From a virus, in the IMG/VR virus record IMGVR_UViG_3300021957_006690, positions 1 to 26,397 of that record: DNA of 26,397 nt. One strand, written 5' to 3'. The translations under genes were made by a program, and so were the position numbers. The notes below the pieces were generated by a model. The model had not been told where the DNA came from. It saw only the letters and a list, made by a program, of their open reading frames with translations, and did not search any database. The first letter of the stretch is position 1. Each line of letters opens with the position of its first letter. Positions 14,183 to 23,098 of this stretch are shown here, in pieces.

Positions 14183-14371
14183 ATGGCAGATGCTAAAAAA
14201 ATGACACTAACTAGTGTTAAAGTGAAAAGTGAATTATTTGAAAATTTTAAAGTTGAATGTGTAAGAAGAAAATTCTCGTTCCAAAAACTTGCCGATCGTG
14301 CTTTGTTTTTGTACCTTACGGATGAAGATTTTAGAAAACAAATTTCAAATCAAACTAATCTTGAATTATAA
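14183..14371 (+). CDS. Small ribbon-helix-helix-like DNA-binding protein
   Basis: 62-aa protein with the CopG/Arc-type outline: a short strand TLTSVKVKS (8-16), a first helix ELFENFKVECVRRKF (17-31), a turn with FSFQKLAD, and a second helix RALFLYLTDEDFRKQI. Proteins of this class bind palindromic DNA as dimers and often repress their own genes. A palindrome with a promoter-like sequence lies directly upstream, which fits autoregulation. It stands between the replication genes and the sugar gene cluster. The fold assignment is by pattern only. Confidence 0.65.
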   Translation: MADAKKMTLTSVKVKSELFENFKVECVRRKFSFQKLADRALFLYLTDEDFRKQISNQTNLEL

Positions 14372-14382
14372 ATTTTAAATAA

Positions 14383-15831
14383 ATGAAAAAAAGTTTTGAA
14401 CACATTCCTAAAGAACAAAGGAAAAAAATATTATTAGTTTGTGACGATATTAGGGTACATTCAGGTGTTGCCACAGTTGCAAAAGAAATAGTAATTCATA
14501 CAGCCCATCATTTCAACTGGGTAAATGTAGCAGGAGCTATTAAACACCCAGAAAAGGGAAAAACATTAGATATATCTCAATCTGTTAATACAGAAGCAAA
14601 AATAGAAGATGCTAATGTGAAATTGTATTGTGTAGATGGTTATGCTCAATCTATTGAAATACAACAGATTTTATCTTTTGAAAAACCTGATGCAGTAATG
14701 TTAATTACAGATCCTAGATATTTTAAACATATTTTTAATATGGAGGATACTATTAGAAAACAATGTCCTCTAGTATATTTAAATATTTGGGATGATTACC
14801 CAGCACCAATGTATAATAAGCCTTTTTATGAGGCTTGTGATTTGTTAATGGGTATTTCAAAACAAACAGTAAATATTAATAAGTTAGTTTTAGATGGGGT
14901 TGATAATAGTAAAAGAGTATTTAAGTATGTTCCTCATGGTTTAAATCATGAACAATTTTACCCAATAAATAAAGAACATGAAGAATTTGAGGAATTTCAA
15001 AAATTTAAAGAGGGTATTATAGGAAAAGATACTGAATTTGTAATGTTTTTTAATTCAAGAAATATTCGTAGAAAACAAATCCCAGATTCAATGTTAGCTT
15101 TTAGATCGTTTTTAGATTCTTTACCAAAAGCAAAGGCGGATAAATGTAAATTTATTTTACACACTGATTTATCAACGGACCATGGTACAGATTTAGGAGC
15201 AGTAGCTGAATATCTGTTTGGAGAAAATTATGAAGAAAATATTGTTTTCTCACACGCAAAACTTTCAAGAAAACAGTTAAATTGGTTATATAACACAGCA
15301 GATGTTCAAATTCTAATCACTTCAAATGAAGGGTGGGGATTAACTCTTACAGAAGCAATGTTAACAGGTACCCCTACAATTTCTAATGTAACAGGAGGTA
15401 TGCAAGACCAAATGAGATTTATTGATGAAAATGGTAAATGGTTTGAACCAAGTGCTGATGTTCCTTCTAACCATAGAGGTACTTATAAAGAACATGGTGA
15501 ATGGGTATTTCCAGTTTATCCAACTTCAAGATCAGTACAAGGATCACCTCAAACACCTTATATATTTGATGATAGATGTGCATGGGAAGATGTTTGTGAT
15601 AGAATAAAAGAAGTATATGAACTAACACCTAAAGAACGTAAATCCAGAGGATTAAAAGGTAGAGAATGGGCATTAGGTGATGAAGCAGGGTTTACAGCAG
15701 AACACCAAGCTCAAAGAGTAATGGAAGCCTTTGATGAATTATTCTCAGTTTGGGAACCAAGAGGAGATTATGAGATAGTTAATGCAACAGAGTATAAAGG
15801 AAGATTTTTAAACCATAAAATTACATATTAA
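14383..15831 (+). CDS. Glycosyltransferase, GT-B fold, GT4-like
   Basis: 482-aa glycosyltransferase. The N-terminal Rossmann part begins KKILLVCDDIRVHSGVATVA (14-33). The C-terminal donor-binding domain starts near VPHGLNHEQFYP (183-194) and FNSRNIRRKQIPDSMLAF (223-240). SNEGWGLTLTEAMLTGTPTI (314-333) contains the E316...E324 pair (EX7E) typical of retaining GT4 enzymes. A C-terminal extension follows residue 340. It is the first gene of the 9.5 kb sugar cluster and overlaps the next glycosyltransferase by one base. Donor and acceptor cannot be read from the sequence. No signal peptide or membrane segment is seen, so it should act in the cytoplasm. Confidence 0.9.
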   Translation: MKKSFEHIPKEQRKKILLVCDDIRVHSGVATVAKEIVIHTAHHFNWVNVAGAIKHPEKGKTLDISQSVNTEAKIEDANVKLYCVDGYAQSIEIQQILSFEKPDAVMLITDPRYFKHIFNMEDTIRKQCPLVYLNIWDDYPAPMYNKPFYEACDLLMGISKQTVNINKLVLDGVDNSKRVFKYVPHGLNHEQFYPINKEHEEFEEFQKFKEGIIGKDTEFVMFFNSRNIRRKQIPDSMLAFRSFLDSLPKAKADKCKFILHTDLSTDHGTDLGAVAEYLFGENYEENIVFSHAKLSRKQLNWLYNTADVQILITSNEGWGLTLTEAMLTGTPTISNVTGGMQDQMRFIDENGKWFEPSADVPSNHRGTYKEHGEWVFPVYPTSRSVQGSPQTPYIFDDRCAWEDVCDRIKEVYELTPKERKSRGLKGREWALGDEAGFTAEHQAQRVMEAFDELFSVWEPRGDYEIVNATEYKGRFLNHKITY

Positions 15832-17105
15832 TGAGTAAACCAGTTTTTATAATTAGTGCCCCAGTAGACACATATAGTGGTTATGGTGCAAGATCAAGAG
15901 ATATAGTTAAATCTATAGTGGAGTTAGATAAATATGATGTTAAAATCTTAGCACAAAGATGGGGTGATACTCCAACAAATTTTATAGAGGATCATAGTAA
16001 TTGGAGCTTTTTAAAACCTTTATTAATACCAAACTTAACATCAAAACCTGATATTTGGATGCAGATTACAATCCCAAATGAGTTCCAACCAGTAGGTACT
16101 TATAATATTGGTTGTACAGCGGGGATTGAAAGTACAGGTTGTGCTTCAACTTGGATTGAAGGATTAAATAGAATGAATCTTAATTTAGTATCATCAGAAC
16201 ATAGTAAAAAAGTATTTTCAGATATTAAATTTGAGCAAAGAGATAAAAGAACAAATGTAATCCAGGGAATAATTAAATTAGAAAAACCCATAGAAGTTAT
16301 ATTTGAAGGAGTTGATTTGGATACTTATTTTTATAAAAAACCACAAGAAGTAGAATTAGATTTAGATTCAATAAATGAAACATTTTGTTATTTATTTGTA
16401 GGACATTGGATGAATGGTGCTTTTGGTCATGATAGAAAAAATGTTGGATTAATGGTTAGAAATTTCTTTGACGCCTTTAAGAATAAAAAATCACAACCTG
16501 CTTTAATTTTAAAAGCATGTACTGGGAGAAATAGTTATATAAGTAGAGAGGAATTATTAGAAAAAATCAAAATCATAAAAAAACATTACCCTAAAGGTAC
16601 TAAATTACCTAATGTTTATATTTTTAATGGTAATTTATCTGATACTCAAATGAATGATTTATATAACCATCCTAAAGTAAAATCCATGATTAGCTTTACT
16701 AAAGGTGAAGGTTATGGTAGACCTTTAGCAGAATTTGGATTAAGTAAAAAACCTATTATTGCATCAGCTTGGTCGGGTCATGTTGATTTTTTAACTCAGG
16801 GTAATTGTATTTTAGTTCCTGGTCAATTAGAACCAGTACATGCAAGTGCTGCTAATCAGTGGTTATTAAAAGAAACACAATGGTTTAAAATTGATGATAA
16901 CGCATCAATAAAAGCACTTAAGGATGTTTACGAAAATTATAAAAAATATATAGTAGGAGCTAAAAAACATGGTCATCATATAAAAACCAATTTTTCATTT
17001 GATGCTATGAAAGAATTATTAGGGGATGTATTAGAAAAGAATATACCCTTTATTCCTAAAGAGGTAAAATTATCTTTACCACAATTAATAACACCAAAAC
17101 TATAA
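15831..17105 (+). CDS. Glycosyltransferase, GT-B fold
   Basis: 424-aa protein, second in the sugar cluster. FIISAPVDTYSGYGARSRDI (6-25) is an N-terminal Rossmann loop of the GT4 kind. EGVDLDTYFYK (159-169) marks the start of the donor domain, FVGHWMNGAFGHDRKNVGLM (189-208) is the strand and Lys loop that holds phosphate, and GEGYGRPLAEFGLSKKPIIA (292-311) has the E293...E301 pair. Donor and acceptor are unknown. It begins on the last base of the upstream stop, so the two enzymes are probably made together and may act in sequence on one glycan. Confidence 0.87.
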   Translation: MSKPVFIISAPVDTYSGYGARSRDIVKSIVELDKYDVKILAQRWGDTPTNFIEDHSNWSFLKPLLIPNLTSKPDIWMQITIPNEFQPVGTYNIGCTAGIESTGCASTWIEGLNRMNLNLVSSEHSKKVFSDIKFEQRDKRTNVIQGIIKLEKPIEVIFEGVDLDTYFYKKPQEVELDLDSINETFCYLFVGHWMNGAFGHDRKNVGLMVRNFFDAFKNKKSQPALILKACTGRNSYISREELLEKIKIIKKHYPKGTKLPNVYIFNGNLSDTQMNDLYNHPKVKSMISFTKGEGYGRPLAEFGLSKKPIIASAWSGHVDFLTQGNCILVPGQLEPVHASAANQWLLKETQWFKIDDNASIKALKDVYENYKKYIVGAKKHGHHIKTNFSFDAMKELLGDVLEKNIPFIPKEVKLSLPQLITPKL

Positions 17106-17107
17106 GT

Positions 17108-17557
17108 ATGGCACAATACGATGAAATAATACAATGTCCTAAATCAGGCGGTGATTTATGTTATAAAATAGAAGTAAGCAAAGATATAACGCAATATATG
17201 AGTTTATCATGTGGGTTTATGACAAATACATTAATGAAAGTCGATACAGACTTTTATAAAGAACAAATGGTTTTACTTCCCGAATTATATAAGGACTTAG
17301 CTTGGTTAGATACCGATACCGAATTAGTATGGTTACCCAACAACATAAATGTTCCTGAATTAGGAATGGTTTACGCTTCAGGTGCTAATATAGAAGAATG
17401 GAAATGGGCGGCAGTTAAAGCTATTAAATTAGATAAAGAAGTTACAAACAAAGATGGATCAAAATCCTTATATAAACCAGATATGTCTACAGTAGAATAT
17501 TTTGAAGAGCGTGATTATATAGATGCTCTTTCGTATATTGGGGCATTACCAAGCTAG
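17108..17557 (+). CDS. 149-aa hypothetical protein inside the sugar cluster
   Basis: No family recognised. The N terminus CPKSGGDLCYKIEV (10-23) has two Cys, with a third in LSCGFMTN, which might bind a metal or stabilise the fold. The rest is rich in Trp, Tyr and acidic residues: DLAWLDTDTELVWLPNN (63-79) and ANIEEWKWAAVKAIKL (93-108), with an acidic C-terminal segment around VEYFEERDYIDALSYI. It could be an accessory protein for the neighbouring glycosyltransferases or a cargo gene unrelated to them. The next gene's promoter-like motif lies within its last ten codons. Confidence 0.65.
   Translation: MAQYDEIIQCPKSGGDLCYKIEVSKDITQYMSLSCGFMTNTLMKVDTDFYKEQMVLLPELYKDLAWLDTDTELVWLPNNINVPELGMVYASGANIEEWKWAAVKAIKLDKEVTNKDGSKSLYKPDMSTVEYFEERDYIDALSYIGALPS
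17512..17540 (+). promoter_or_regulatory. Intragenic promoter-like site TTG-N19-TATATTG
   Basis: TTG at 17512-17514, a 19-base spacer, then TATATTG (17534-17540) within TCGTATATT. It lies at the end of the 149-aa gene, 23 bases before the ATG at 17564. That distance matches the intergenic copies, so it probably serves the downstream glycosyltransferase-methyltransferase. Confidence 0.5.
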
Positions 17558-17563
17558 ATAAAT

Positions 17564-18769
17564 ATGAAAATAAGTTACGGAATAACAGTTTGTAATGAAC
17601 ACGAAGAACTTCAACATTTAATAGAGTTTATATTTCCTTTAATTGATAGAGAAGATGAGATAGTAATTGTTTATGATGATAATAGAGTTACGGGTGAAGT
17701 TTTAGATGTAATAGACCACCACAAAGATATAGTAAAAGCATTTCCTTTTGATTTCCAACAGAATTTCTTGGAAAATAAGAATTATATGAATTCTTTATGC
17801 GAAGGAGATTTCATATTTCAAATAGATGCAGATGAAATACCAAATGAAAGTTTAGTATCTAACTTAAAACCTATTTTAGAATCAAACCCTACTTTAGATA
17901 TGTTAATAGTCCCACGTAAAAACCTTGTAAAAGGTTTAACAGAGGCACATATTAAAAAATGGGGTTGGAGAGTAAATGAGAAAGGTTGGGTTAATTGGCC
18001 TGATCAACAAAAAAGAATATACAAAAACACACCAAAAATCCAATGGACAGGTCACCCAGTCCATGGTATGGTAACAGGATATAAGGAATTTGCAGCTTTA
18101 CCTGTAGAGGAAGGATTTAGTATTACTCATAATAAGCAAGTAGAAAGACAAGAAAAGCAAAATGAAAGATATGATAATATAGAAAGGGGAATGACATTGC
18201 AAAACATTTACGAGAGATATATGGATACAAACCCAAGTGGTGGACATGGAGATAAAGGAACTGCTCATTCTTATATTAATTCATATGAAAAATTATTAGA
18301 ACCTTATAGAAAAAATAATATTAATTTATTAGAAATAGGAATAGCTTATGGGGAATCACTTGAAATGTGGTATGAATATTTTAACCAAGGAAAAATATAT
18401 GGAGTTGATATCCACGCCGTAGAGATATTTAGTAATGAATTTAAACCAGGGGGGTATAAAAATGATGATAGATTTACAATCTGGATTGAAGATGCAACAA
18501 AACCTAAATTTTTAGATACTATAAAAGAAATTACTTTTGATGTTGTTATAGATGATGGGTCTCATGTTCTTAGTGATCAAGTTGAAACATTTAAAAACTT
18601 TAAAAATAATAACAAAATAAATCCTGGTGGGGTTTACATAATAGAAGATGTTGTTAACCTTGATGTAGTTAAAGATGAATTTATTGCTTTACATGATAAT
18701 TGTGAAATTATTGATTTGAGAGATGTAAAAGGAAGACATGATGACGTATTAATTGTATATAAATTTTAA
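17564..18769 (+). CDS. Bifunctional protein: GT2-like glycosyltransferase fused to SAM-dependent methyltransferase
   Basis: 401-aa fusion. Residues 1 to about 205 form a GT-A/GT2-like domain: GITVCNEHEELQHLI (6-20), VIVYDDN (34-40), and IDADEIPNESL (87-97) with the metal-binding D88-x-D90, then WTGHPVHGMV (161-170). Residues about 207-401 form a class I methyltransferase like the macrolide sugar O-methyltransferases: DKGTAHSYINSYEKLLEPYR (230-249), SAM loop LLEIGIAYG (255-263), VIDDGSHVLSDQ (328-339) and GGVYIIEDV (355-363). The fusion suggests transfer of a sugar followed by O-methylation of the glycan. Many GT2-like proteins of this kind act on protein or LPS glycans. The substrate is unknown. 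Confidence 0.88.
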   Translation: MKISYGITVCNEHEELQHLIEFIFPLIDREDEIVIVYDDNRVTGEVLDVIDHHKDIVKAFPFDFQQNFLENKNYMNSLCEGDFIFQIDADEIPNESLVSNLKPILESNPTLDMLIVPRKNLVKGLTEAHIKKWGWRVNEKGWVNWPDQQKRIYKNTPKIQWTGHPVHGMVTGYKEFAALPVEEGFSITHNKQVERQEKQNERYDNIERGMTLQNIYERYMDTNPSGGHGDKGTAHSYINSYEKLLEPYRKNNINLLEIGIAYGESLEMWYEYFNQGKIYGVDIHAVEIFSNEFKPGGYKNDDRFTIWIEDATKPKFLDTIKEITFDVVIDDGSHVLSDQVETFKNFKNNNKINPGGVYIIEDVVNLDVVKDEFIALHDNCEIIDLRDVKGRHDDVLIVYKF

Positions 18770-18773
18770 AAAT

Positions 18774-19568
18774 ATGGTAAGTTTAATTATACCCTCATAT
18801 AGAAACCCAGAATGTCTAGACTTGTGTTTGAAATCAGCATTAGAAGGACAATCTGTAAAAAACCAAATTATAGTAATATTAGATGGATTTATTGAAGAAT
18901 CTAAACATATTATTGAAAAATATCAGGATAAAATTCATTTTTTACCCCTAGAACAAAACCAAGGTATGCAAATGGCATTAAACCTAGGAGTTTGTAATGC
19001 TGATAATGAAACTATTGTTATAATTAATGACGATAACGTATTATGTAAAGATTGGGATAAAGTTATAGAAGAAGAATTAGAATATAATCACGTACTAACA
19101 ATAAACCAAATTGAACCCTTTAATGGTATATTTAATTTTCCTGTAAAGGATTTTGGTTTACATCCAAGTAATTTTGATTACGAAGGATTTAAACAATATG
19201 AACCAACAATACGTAATGAGGTTTCAACCCCTGATGGTGGAATATTTCCTTTTGCTATGTCTAAAAAAGATTATATGATTGTAGGTGGATTTGATACACT
19301 CTACAAATCTCCATTTATATGTGATTGGGATTTTTTCCTTAAATTAGAATTAAATGGTTTAAAATTTAGTAGAACATCTAAAGCCCATTTTTATCATTTT
19401 GTAAGTATGGCAACTAAAAAAGGTAAAAATAAAGAAGAAATGATTTCATCTGAATCACCTGCTGCTCAAACCTTTATATATAAGTGGGGTATGCCTCCAA
19501 ATTTATTTGAAAATAATTCTCACAACCCTAAAAATGGACAAATCATTAAAGGTATAGAATATAAATGA
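18774..19568 (+). CDS. GT2 family glycosyltransferase
   Basis: 264-aa GT-A type enzyme. I chose ATG 18774 over the upstream frame opening at 18753 because MVSLIIPSYRNPECLDLCLK (1-20) is the canonical GT2 start and the upstream option overlaps the previous gene. VILDGFIEES (34-43) is the nucleotide-binding strand. QNQGMQMALNLGV (61-73) and IVIINDDNVL (81-90) give the aligned helix and the DxD-like NDDN site. GGFDTLYKSPFICDWDFFLK (near 179-198) matches the GGFDE...EDxDL acceptor-side motif. The donor is unknown. The stop overlaps the next ATG by 4 bases. Confidence 0.88.
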   Translation: MVSLIIPSYRNPECLDLCLKSALEGQSVKNQIIVILDGFIEESKHIIEKYQDKIHFLPLEQNQGMQMALNLGVCNADNETIVIINDDNVLCKDWDKVIEEELEYNHVLTINQIEPFNGIFNFPVKDFGLHPSNFDYEGFKQYEPTIRNEVSTPDGGIFPFAMSKKDYMIVGGFDTLYKSPFICDWDFFLKLELNGLKFSRTSKAHFYHFVSMATKKGKNKEEMISSESPAAQTFIYKWGMPPNLFENNSHNPKNGQIIKGIEYK

Positions 19569-20254
19569 AAATAATATATAGAATATCAGATGCAGGTTAT
19601 AATAAAGTGAAACCTGATTATATCAATAATGAAAAATGTTTAACTAATGCCTTAAGAGTATTTGACGATACTGATTGGAGTATTATAGCAGATAACATTT
19701 CTTCCGAAACTAATGATATGATCCAACATCACATATCAAGAAATCATATTTTTTATGCTAGTAAGGGTAATGGAGCAGCAACATTTAATTTAGCATTAGA
19801 TGAAGCTTTAACCTATGATGATGATGAAATTATTTATTTTATAGAAAATGATTACCTTCATAAACCTGGATCTCAAAAAATATTAGAAGAAGGATTTACA
19901 TTAGGTGCCTCCTTTGTTTCATTATATGATCATCCAGATAAGTATATGGTACCTGAAAAAGGTGGTAATCCTTATTGTGTAGGGGGTGCCGAAGATACAA
20001 GAGTATATTTAACCGATTCATGTCATTGGAAAATAACAAACTCAACAACAATGACTTTTGCAGCAAAAGTTAGTACTTTAAAACGAGTAGAACCAACACT
20101 AAGAAAATGGACATCAGGAGTTCATCCTGATGACTTTAAAATGTTTTTAGATTTAAGATCACAAAATGAATTATTAATAACTCCAATACCAGGGTTTGCC
20201 ACTCATGGAGAAACAGCTTGGTTATCACCACTTTGTAAATGGCATTTAGTATAA
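19565..20254 (+). CDS. Glycosyltransferase-like GT-A protein
   Basis: 229-aa protein that looks like a minimal GT-A enzyme. It has KIIYRISDAG (2-11), a NGAATFNLALDEAL segment (69-82) like the helix before the metal site, and IIYFIENDYLHKPGS (89-103) with END (94-96) in the place of DxD. Later segments STTMTFAAKV and KWTSGVHPDDFKMFLDL would form the acceptor side, and TPIPGFATHGETAWLSP a His-containing closing loop. Proteins of this type occur in phage and bacterial glycan clusters. The divergence makes the donor unknowable. It overlaps the upstream GT2 gene by 4 bases. Confidence 0.75.
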   Translation: MKIIYRISDAGYNKVKPDYINNEKCLTNALRVFDDTDWSIIADNISSETNDMIQHHISRNHIFYASKGNGAATFNLALDEALTYDDDEIIYFIENDYLHKPGSQKILEEGFTLGASFVSLYDHPDKYMVPEKGGNPYCVGGAEDTRVYLTDSCHWKITNSTTMTFAAKVSTLKRVEPTLRKWTSGVHPDDFKMFLDLRSQNELLITPIPGFATHGETAWLSPLCKWHLV

Positions 20255-20273
20255 TATTAAAAATGTATAGGTT

Positions 20274-21428
20274 ATGAAAAAACACACTAAAAAAGTATGG
20301 TATGCACCATATAAATTTGAATCGTACGGGCAAGAAGAAATTGATGCTGTAACTGAATGTTTAAAAGCAGGATGGTTAGGAGGACAAGGTCCAAAATCAG
20401 TTGAATTTGAAAAGGCAATTGCTAAAAGATTTGGTAAGAAATTTGGGATGTTTGTAAATAGTGGTTCATCTGCTTGTTTATTAGCAATAGCGGGTTTAAA
20501 CCTAAAAAAAGGTACACACATCATAACCCCCGCATGTACTTTTGCAACTACATTAGCACCTATTATACAACTAGGATACAAACCAATATTTGTAGATGTT
20601 GGGTTAACAGATTATGTTGCTGATATAGACCAAGTATTATCCGCAGTAACTAATGAAACTTCTGCTCTAATGTTACCTAATCTTATTGGTAATAAACCTG
20701 ATTGGGCTAGGTTAAAAGCTGGTCTTATTGCTATGGGTAGAGAAGATATATTTCTTATTGAAGATTCTGCTGATACTATTACTGAAACCCAAATTACAGA
20801 TGTTTCTACTACTAGTTTTTATGCTTCTCACGTTATTACTGCTGGTGGAGTAGGAGGAATGGTGATGTTTAATGATGAAAAACATGTAACCAAAGCACTA
20901 CAATATAGAGATTGGGGTAGATTAGGCAACGACTCAGAAATAATGGATGACAGGTTTAATCATACAGTAGATGGAATACCATATGATCATAAATTTTTAT
21001 ATAGTGTATTAGGCTATCATATGAAAGCATGTGAAATGAATGCCGCTTTTGGGTTAGTTCAATTAAACCGTTTTGAAAAATTCTCAAAAATTAGAAGAGC
21101 AAATTTTGAGAGATATTTAGAAAACTTACAAGGAGTAGGTGATTTAATACTCCCAGACGATTCTATAAAACCTAATTGGCTAGCAATTCCATTTCAAACT
21201 GAGAAAAGATTTGAATTATTAACTTTTCTAGAGGATAATGATATTCAAACAAGAGTTACATTTGCTGGTAATGTTACTAGACACCCTGTTTACAGAGAAT
21301 ATCTACAAGATTTTGAAAACTCTGATCTTATTATGAAAAACGGATTTTTATTAGGTGCACACCATGGTTTAACAATTGAAGATATAGACTATGTTTGTGA
21401 TAAAATAAAAGAATTTTTCAATCAATAA
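20274..21428 (+). CDS. PLP-dependent sugar 3-dehydratase-like enzyme (DegT/DnrJ family, His instead of Lys)
   Basis: 384-aa fold type I PLP enzyme of the DegT/DnrJ/EryC1/StrS family. SGSSACLLAIAGL (63-75), PACTFATTLAPI (86-97), IEDSADTITE (162-171) and RDWGRLGND (212-220) are family signatures. At the position of the Schiff-base lysine, SFYASHVITAGG (181-192) has H186. Known relatives with His there are not aminotransferases but 3-dehydratases: ColD (GDP-4-keto-6-deoxymannose) and E1/RfbH/AscC (CDP sugars). The Fe-S cysteines of the E1 type are not evident, which favours a ColD-like mechanism. A product of the 3-deoxy or 3,6-dideoxy sugar class is inferred. Two SDR genes follow directly. Confidence 0.85.
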   Translation: MKKHTKKVWYAPYKFESYGQEEIDAVTECLKAGWLGGQGPKSVEFEKAIAKRFGKKFGMFVNSGSSACLLAIAGLNLKKGTHIITPACTFATTLAPIIQLGYKPIFVDVGLTDYVADIDQVLSAVTNETSALMLPNLIGNKPDWARLKAGLIAMGREDIFLIEDSADTITETQITDVSTTSFYASHVITAGGVGGMVMFNDEKHVTKALQYRDWGRLGNDSEIMDDRFNHTVDGIPYDHKFLYSVLGYHMKACEMNAAFGLVQLNRFEKFSKIRRANFERYLENLQGVGDLILPDDSIKPNWLAIPFQTEKRFELLTFLEDNDIQTRVTFAGNVTRHPVYREYLQDFENSDLIMKNGFLLGAHHGLTIEDIDYVCDKIKEFFNQ

Positions 21429-22099
21429 TGAAAGTATTAATTTTAGGAGATGGTTTACTAGGAAGTGAATTACATAAACAAACAGGTTGGGATGTTGCAT
21501 CTAGAAAATTAGGGAATTTAGACATAAATAACCCTGAAGATTTAAATAAGCTAATTAAAAAATATAATACGGTAATAAACTGTGTAGCCCACACCCAATC
21601 ATATTCATCAGACCAATTTATACATAAGGAGGTAAATTATAAATTTGCTGTTAGTGTTTCAAATTTATGTAATAATAATAAGGTTAAATTAATTCATATT
21701 TCCACTGAATTTGTGTATGCCAACAATCTAACTCCACCAACTGAAGAAGATATACCTTTTCCTGATGGTACATGGTATGCATATACTAAACTATTAGCAG
21801 ATGAATATATTAAGTTAAATAGTTTTAATTATTTAATATGCAGAGGGTTACATAAACCTCATCCTTTCCCACATCAAAAAGTGTGGGATGTAAAAACAAG
21901 TGGGGATACAGTACAAAAAATGTCAAGTATAGTTATAGAATTAATTAATAAAAACGCTAGTGGTGTATTTAATATAGGAACAGGTGATAAAAACTTGGCT
22001 GACATAGCTCCTTTTAGTACATTGATAAAAGCACCATCACACGTCCCTTGGGATACTAGGATGAATTTAACTAAATTAAATAATTTTTTAAAAAAATGA
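21428..22099 (+). CDS. RmlD-like NAD(P)-dependent sugar reductase (SDR)
   Basis: 223-aa short-chain dehydrogenase. ILGDGLLGSEL (5-15) is the glycine-rich NAD(P) loop in the RmlD style, LDINNPEDLNKLIKK resembles the RmlD DIxxxxxV segment, HISTEFVYAN (90-99) is the active-site strand, and Y117-K121 (YAYTK) is the catalytic YxxxK pair. It is shorter than host RmlD (about 290 aa), with the C-terminal substrate domain trimmed. RmlD reduces dTDP-4-keto sugars. Following a ColD-like dehydratase, this one could act as the ColC-type reductase. It overlaps the upstream stop by 1 base and the downstream start by 4. Confidence 0.82.
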   Translation: MKVLILGDGLLGSELHKQTGWDVASRKLGNLDINNPEDLNKLIKKYNTVINCVAHTQSYSSDQFIHKEVNYKFAVSVSNLCNNNKVKLIHISTEFVYANNLTPPTEEDIPFPDGTWYAYTKLLADEYIKLNSFNYLICRGLHKPHPFPHQKVWDVKTSGDTVQKMSSIVIELINKNASGVFNIGTGDKNLADIAPFSTLIKAPSHVPWDTRMNLTKLNNFLKK

Positions 22100-23097
22100 G
22101 TAAAAAAGTATTAATTACAGGAGTAGCAGGTTTATTAGGTAGTAGACTAGCAGATTGGATCATTGAAAACAAACCAGAATATAAGGTAGTAGGTATTGAT
22201 GATTTAAGTGGTGGTTTTGAAGAAAACATTAATCCTAAAGTTGACTTTTGGCAGATGGATCTTGTAACACACCCCATTGAAAATTGTTTCGAAGTAAATA
22301 AATTTGATTATGTATTTCACTTTGCCGCTTATGCTGCTGAAGGATTATCGCCTTTTATACGTGGGTATAACTATGATAACAATTTAAAAGCAACGGCACG
22401 CATAGTCAATGAATGTATAAAACACGACGTTAAAAGATTGGTATTTACATCAACATTAGCAGTGTATGGTCATGGAGATGGTGGTATTTTTGATGAAAAA
22501 CAACAACAAGCACCAATTGATCCTTATGGAGTTGCAAAATATGCTTGTGAAATGGATATACAAATTGCAGGTGAACAACATGGGTTAGATTGGTGTATAA
22601 TAAGACCTCATAATGTTTATGGTATTAAACAAAACATTTGGGATAAATATAGAAATGTATTAGGTATTTGGATGTTCCAACATCTTAATAAGACGAGAAT
22701 GACTGTATTTGGTGATGGAGAACAAACACGAGCTTTTAGTTACATTGATGACTCATTAGAACCCCTTTGGAATGCAGCAGTAAGACCAAAAGCAAGTAGA
22801 GAAATTATTAACCTAGGCGGTATTGAAAAACATTCAATTAATGAAGCACTTGATACCTTTATGGATGTAACAGGAGCTTGTTGTGTTTCTTATGAGGAAG
22901 GTAGACATGAAGTAAAACATTCTATACCAACTTACCAAAAATCAGTTGATATATTAGGTTTTAAACATACAACAAATTTAAAGGAAGGACTAACAGAAAT
23001 GTGGGAATGGGCTAAACAACAACCTATGAGAGAACGTTTTGTATGGTCTAAATACGAATTAGATAAAGGAATTTACTCATTTTGGAAAAATAAATAA
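22096..23097 (+). CDS. NAD-dependent nucleotide-sugar epimerase/dehydratase (GalE-like SDR)
   Basis: 333-aa extended SDR. LITGVAGLLGSRLADWIIE (6-24) is the GxxGxxG NAD loop, VVGIDDLSGG (31-40) binds the adenosine ribose, FHFAAYAAE (74-82) precedes the active site, FTSTLAVYG (117-125) gives the Ser/Thr, and Y144-K148 (YGVAK) is the catalytic pair. RPHNVYG (about 198-204) and FSYIDDSLE are typical of sugar epimerases such as GalE and WbpP. The length is normal. It probably adjusts the stereochemistry of the nucleotide sugar used by the neighbouring transferases. The exact substrate is unknown. Confidence 0.9.
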   Translation: MSKKVLITGVAGLLGSRLADWIIENKPEYKVVGIDDLSGGFEENINPKVDFWQMDLVTHPIENCFEVNKFDYVFHFAAYAAEGLSPFIRGYNYDNNLKATARIVNECIKHDVKRLVFTSTLAVYGHGDGGIFDEKQQQAPIDPYGVAKYACEMDIQIAGEQHGLDWCIIRPHNVYGIKQNIWDKYRNVLGIWMFQHLNKTRMTVFGDGEQTRAFSYIDDSLEPLWNAAVRPKASREIINLGGIEKHSINEALDTFMDVTGACCVSYEEGRHEVKHSIPTYQKSVDILGFKHTTNLKEGLTEMWEWAKQQPMRERFVWSKYELDKGIYSFWKNK

Positions 23098-23098
23098 T

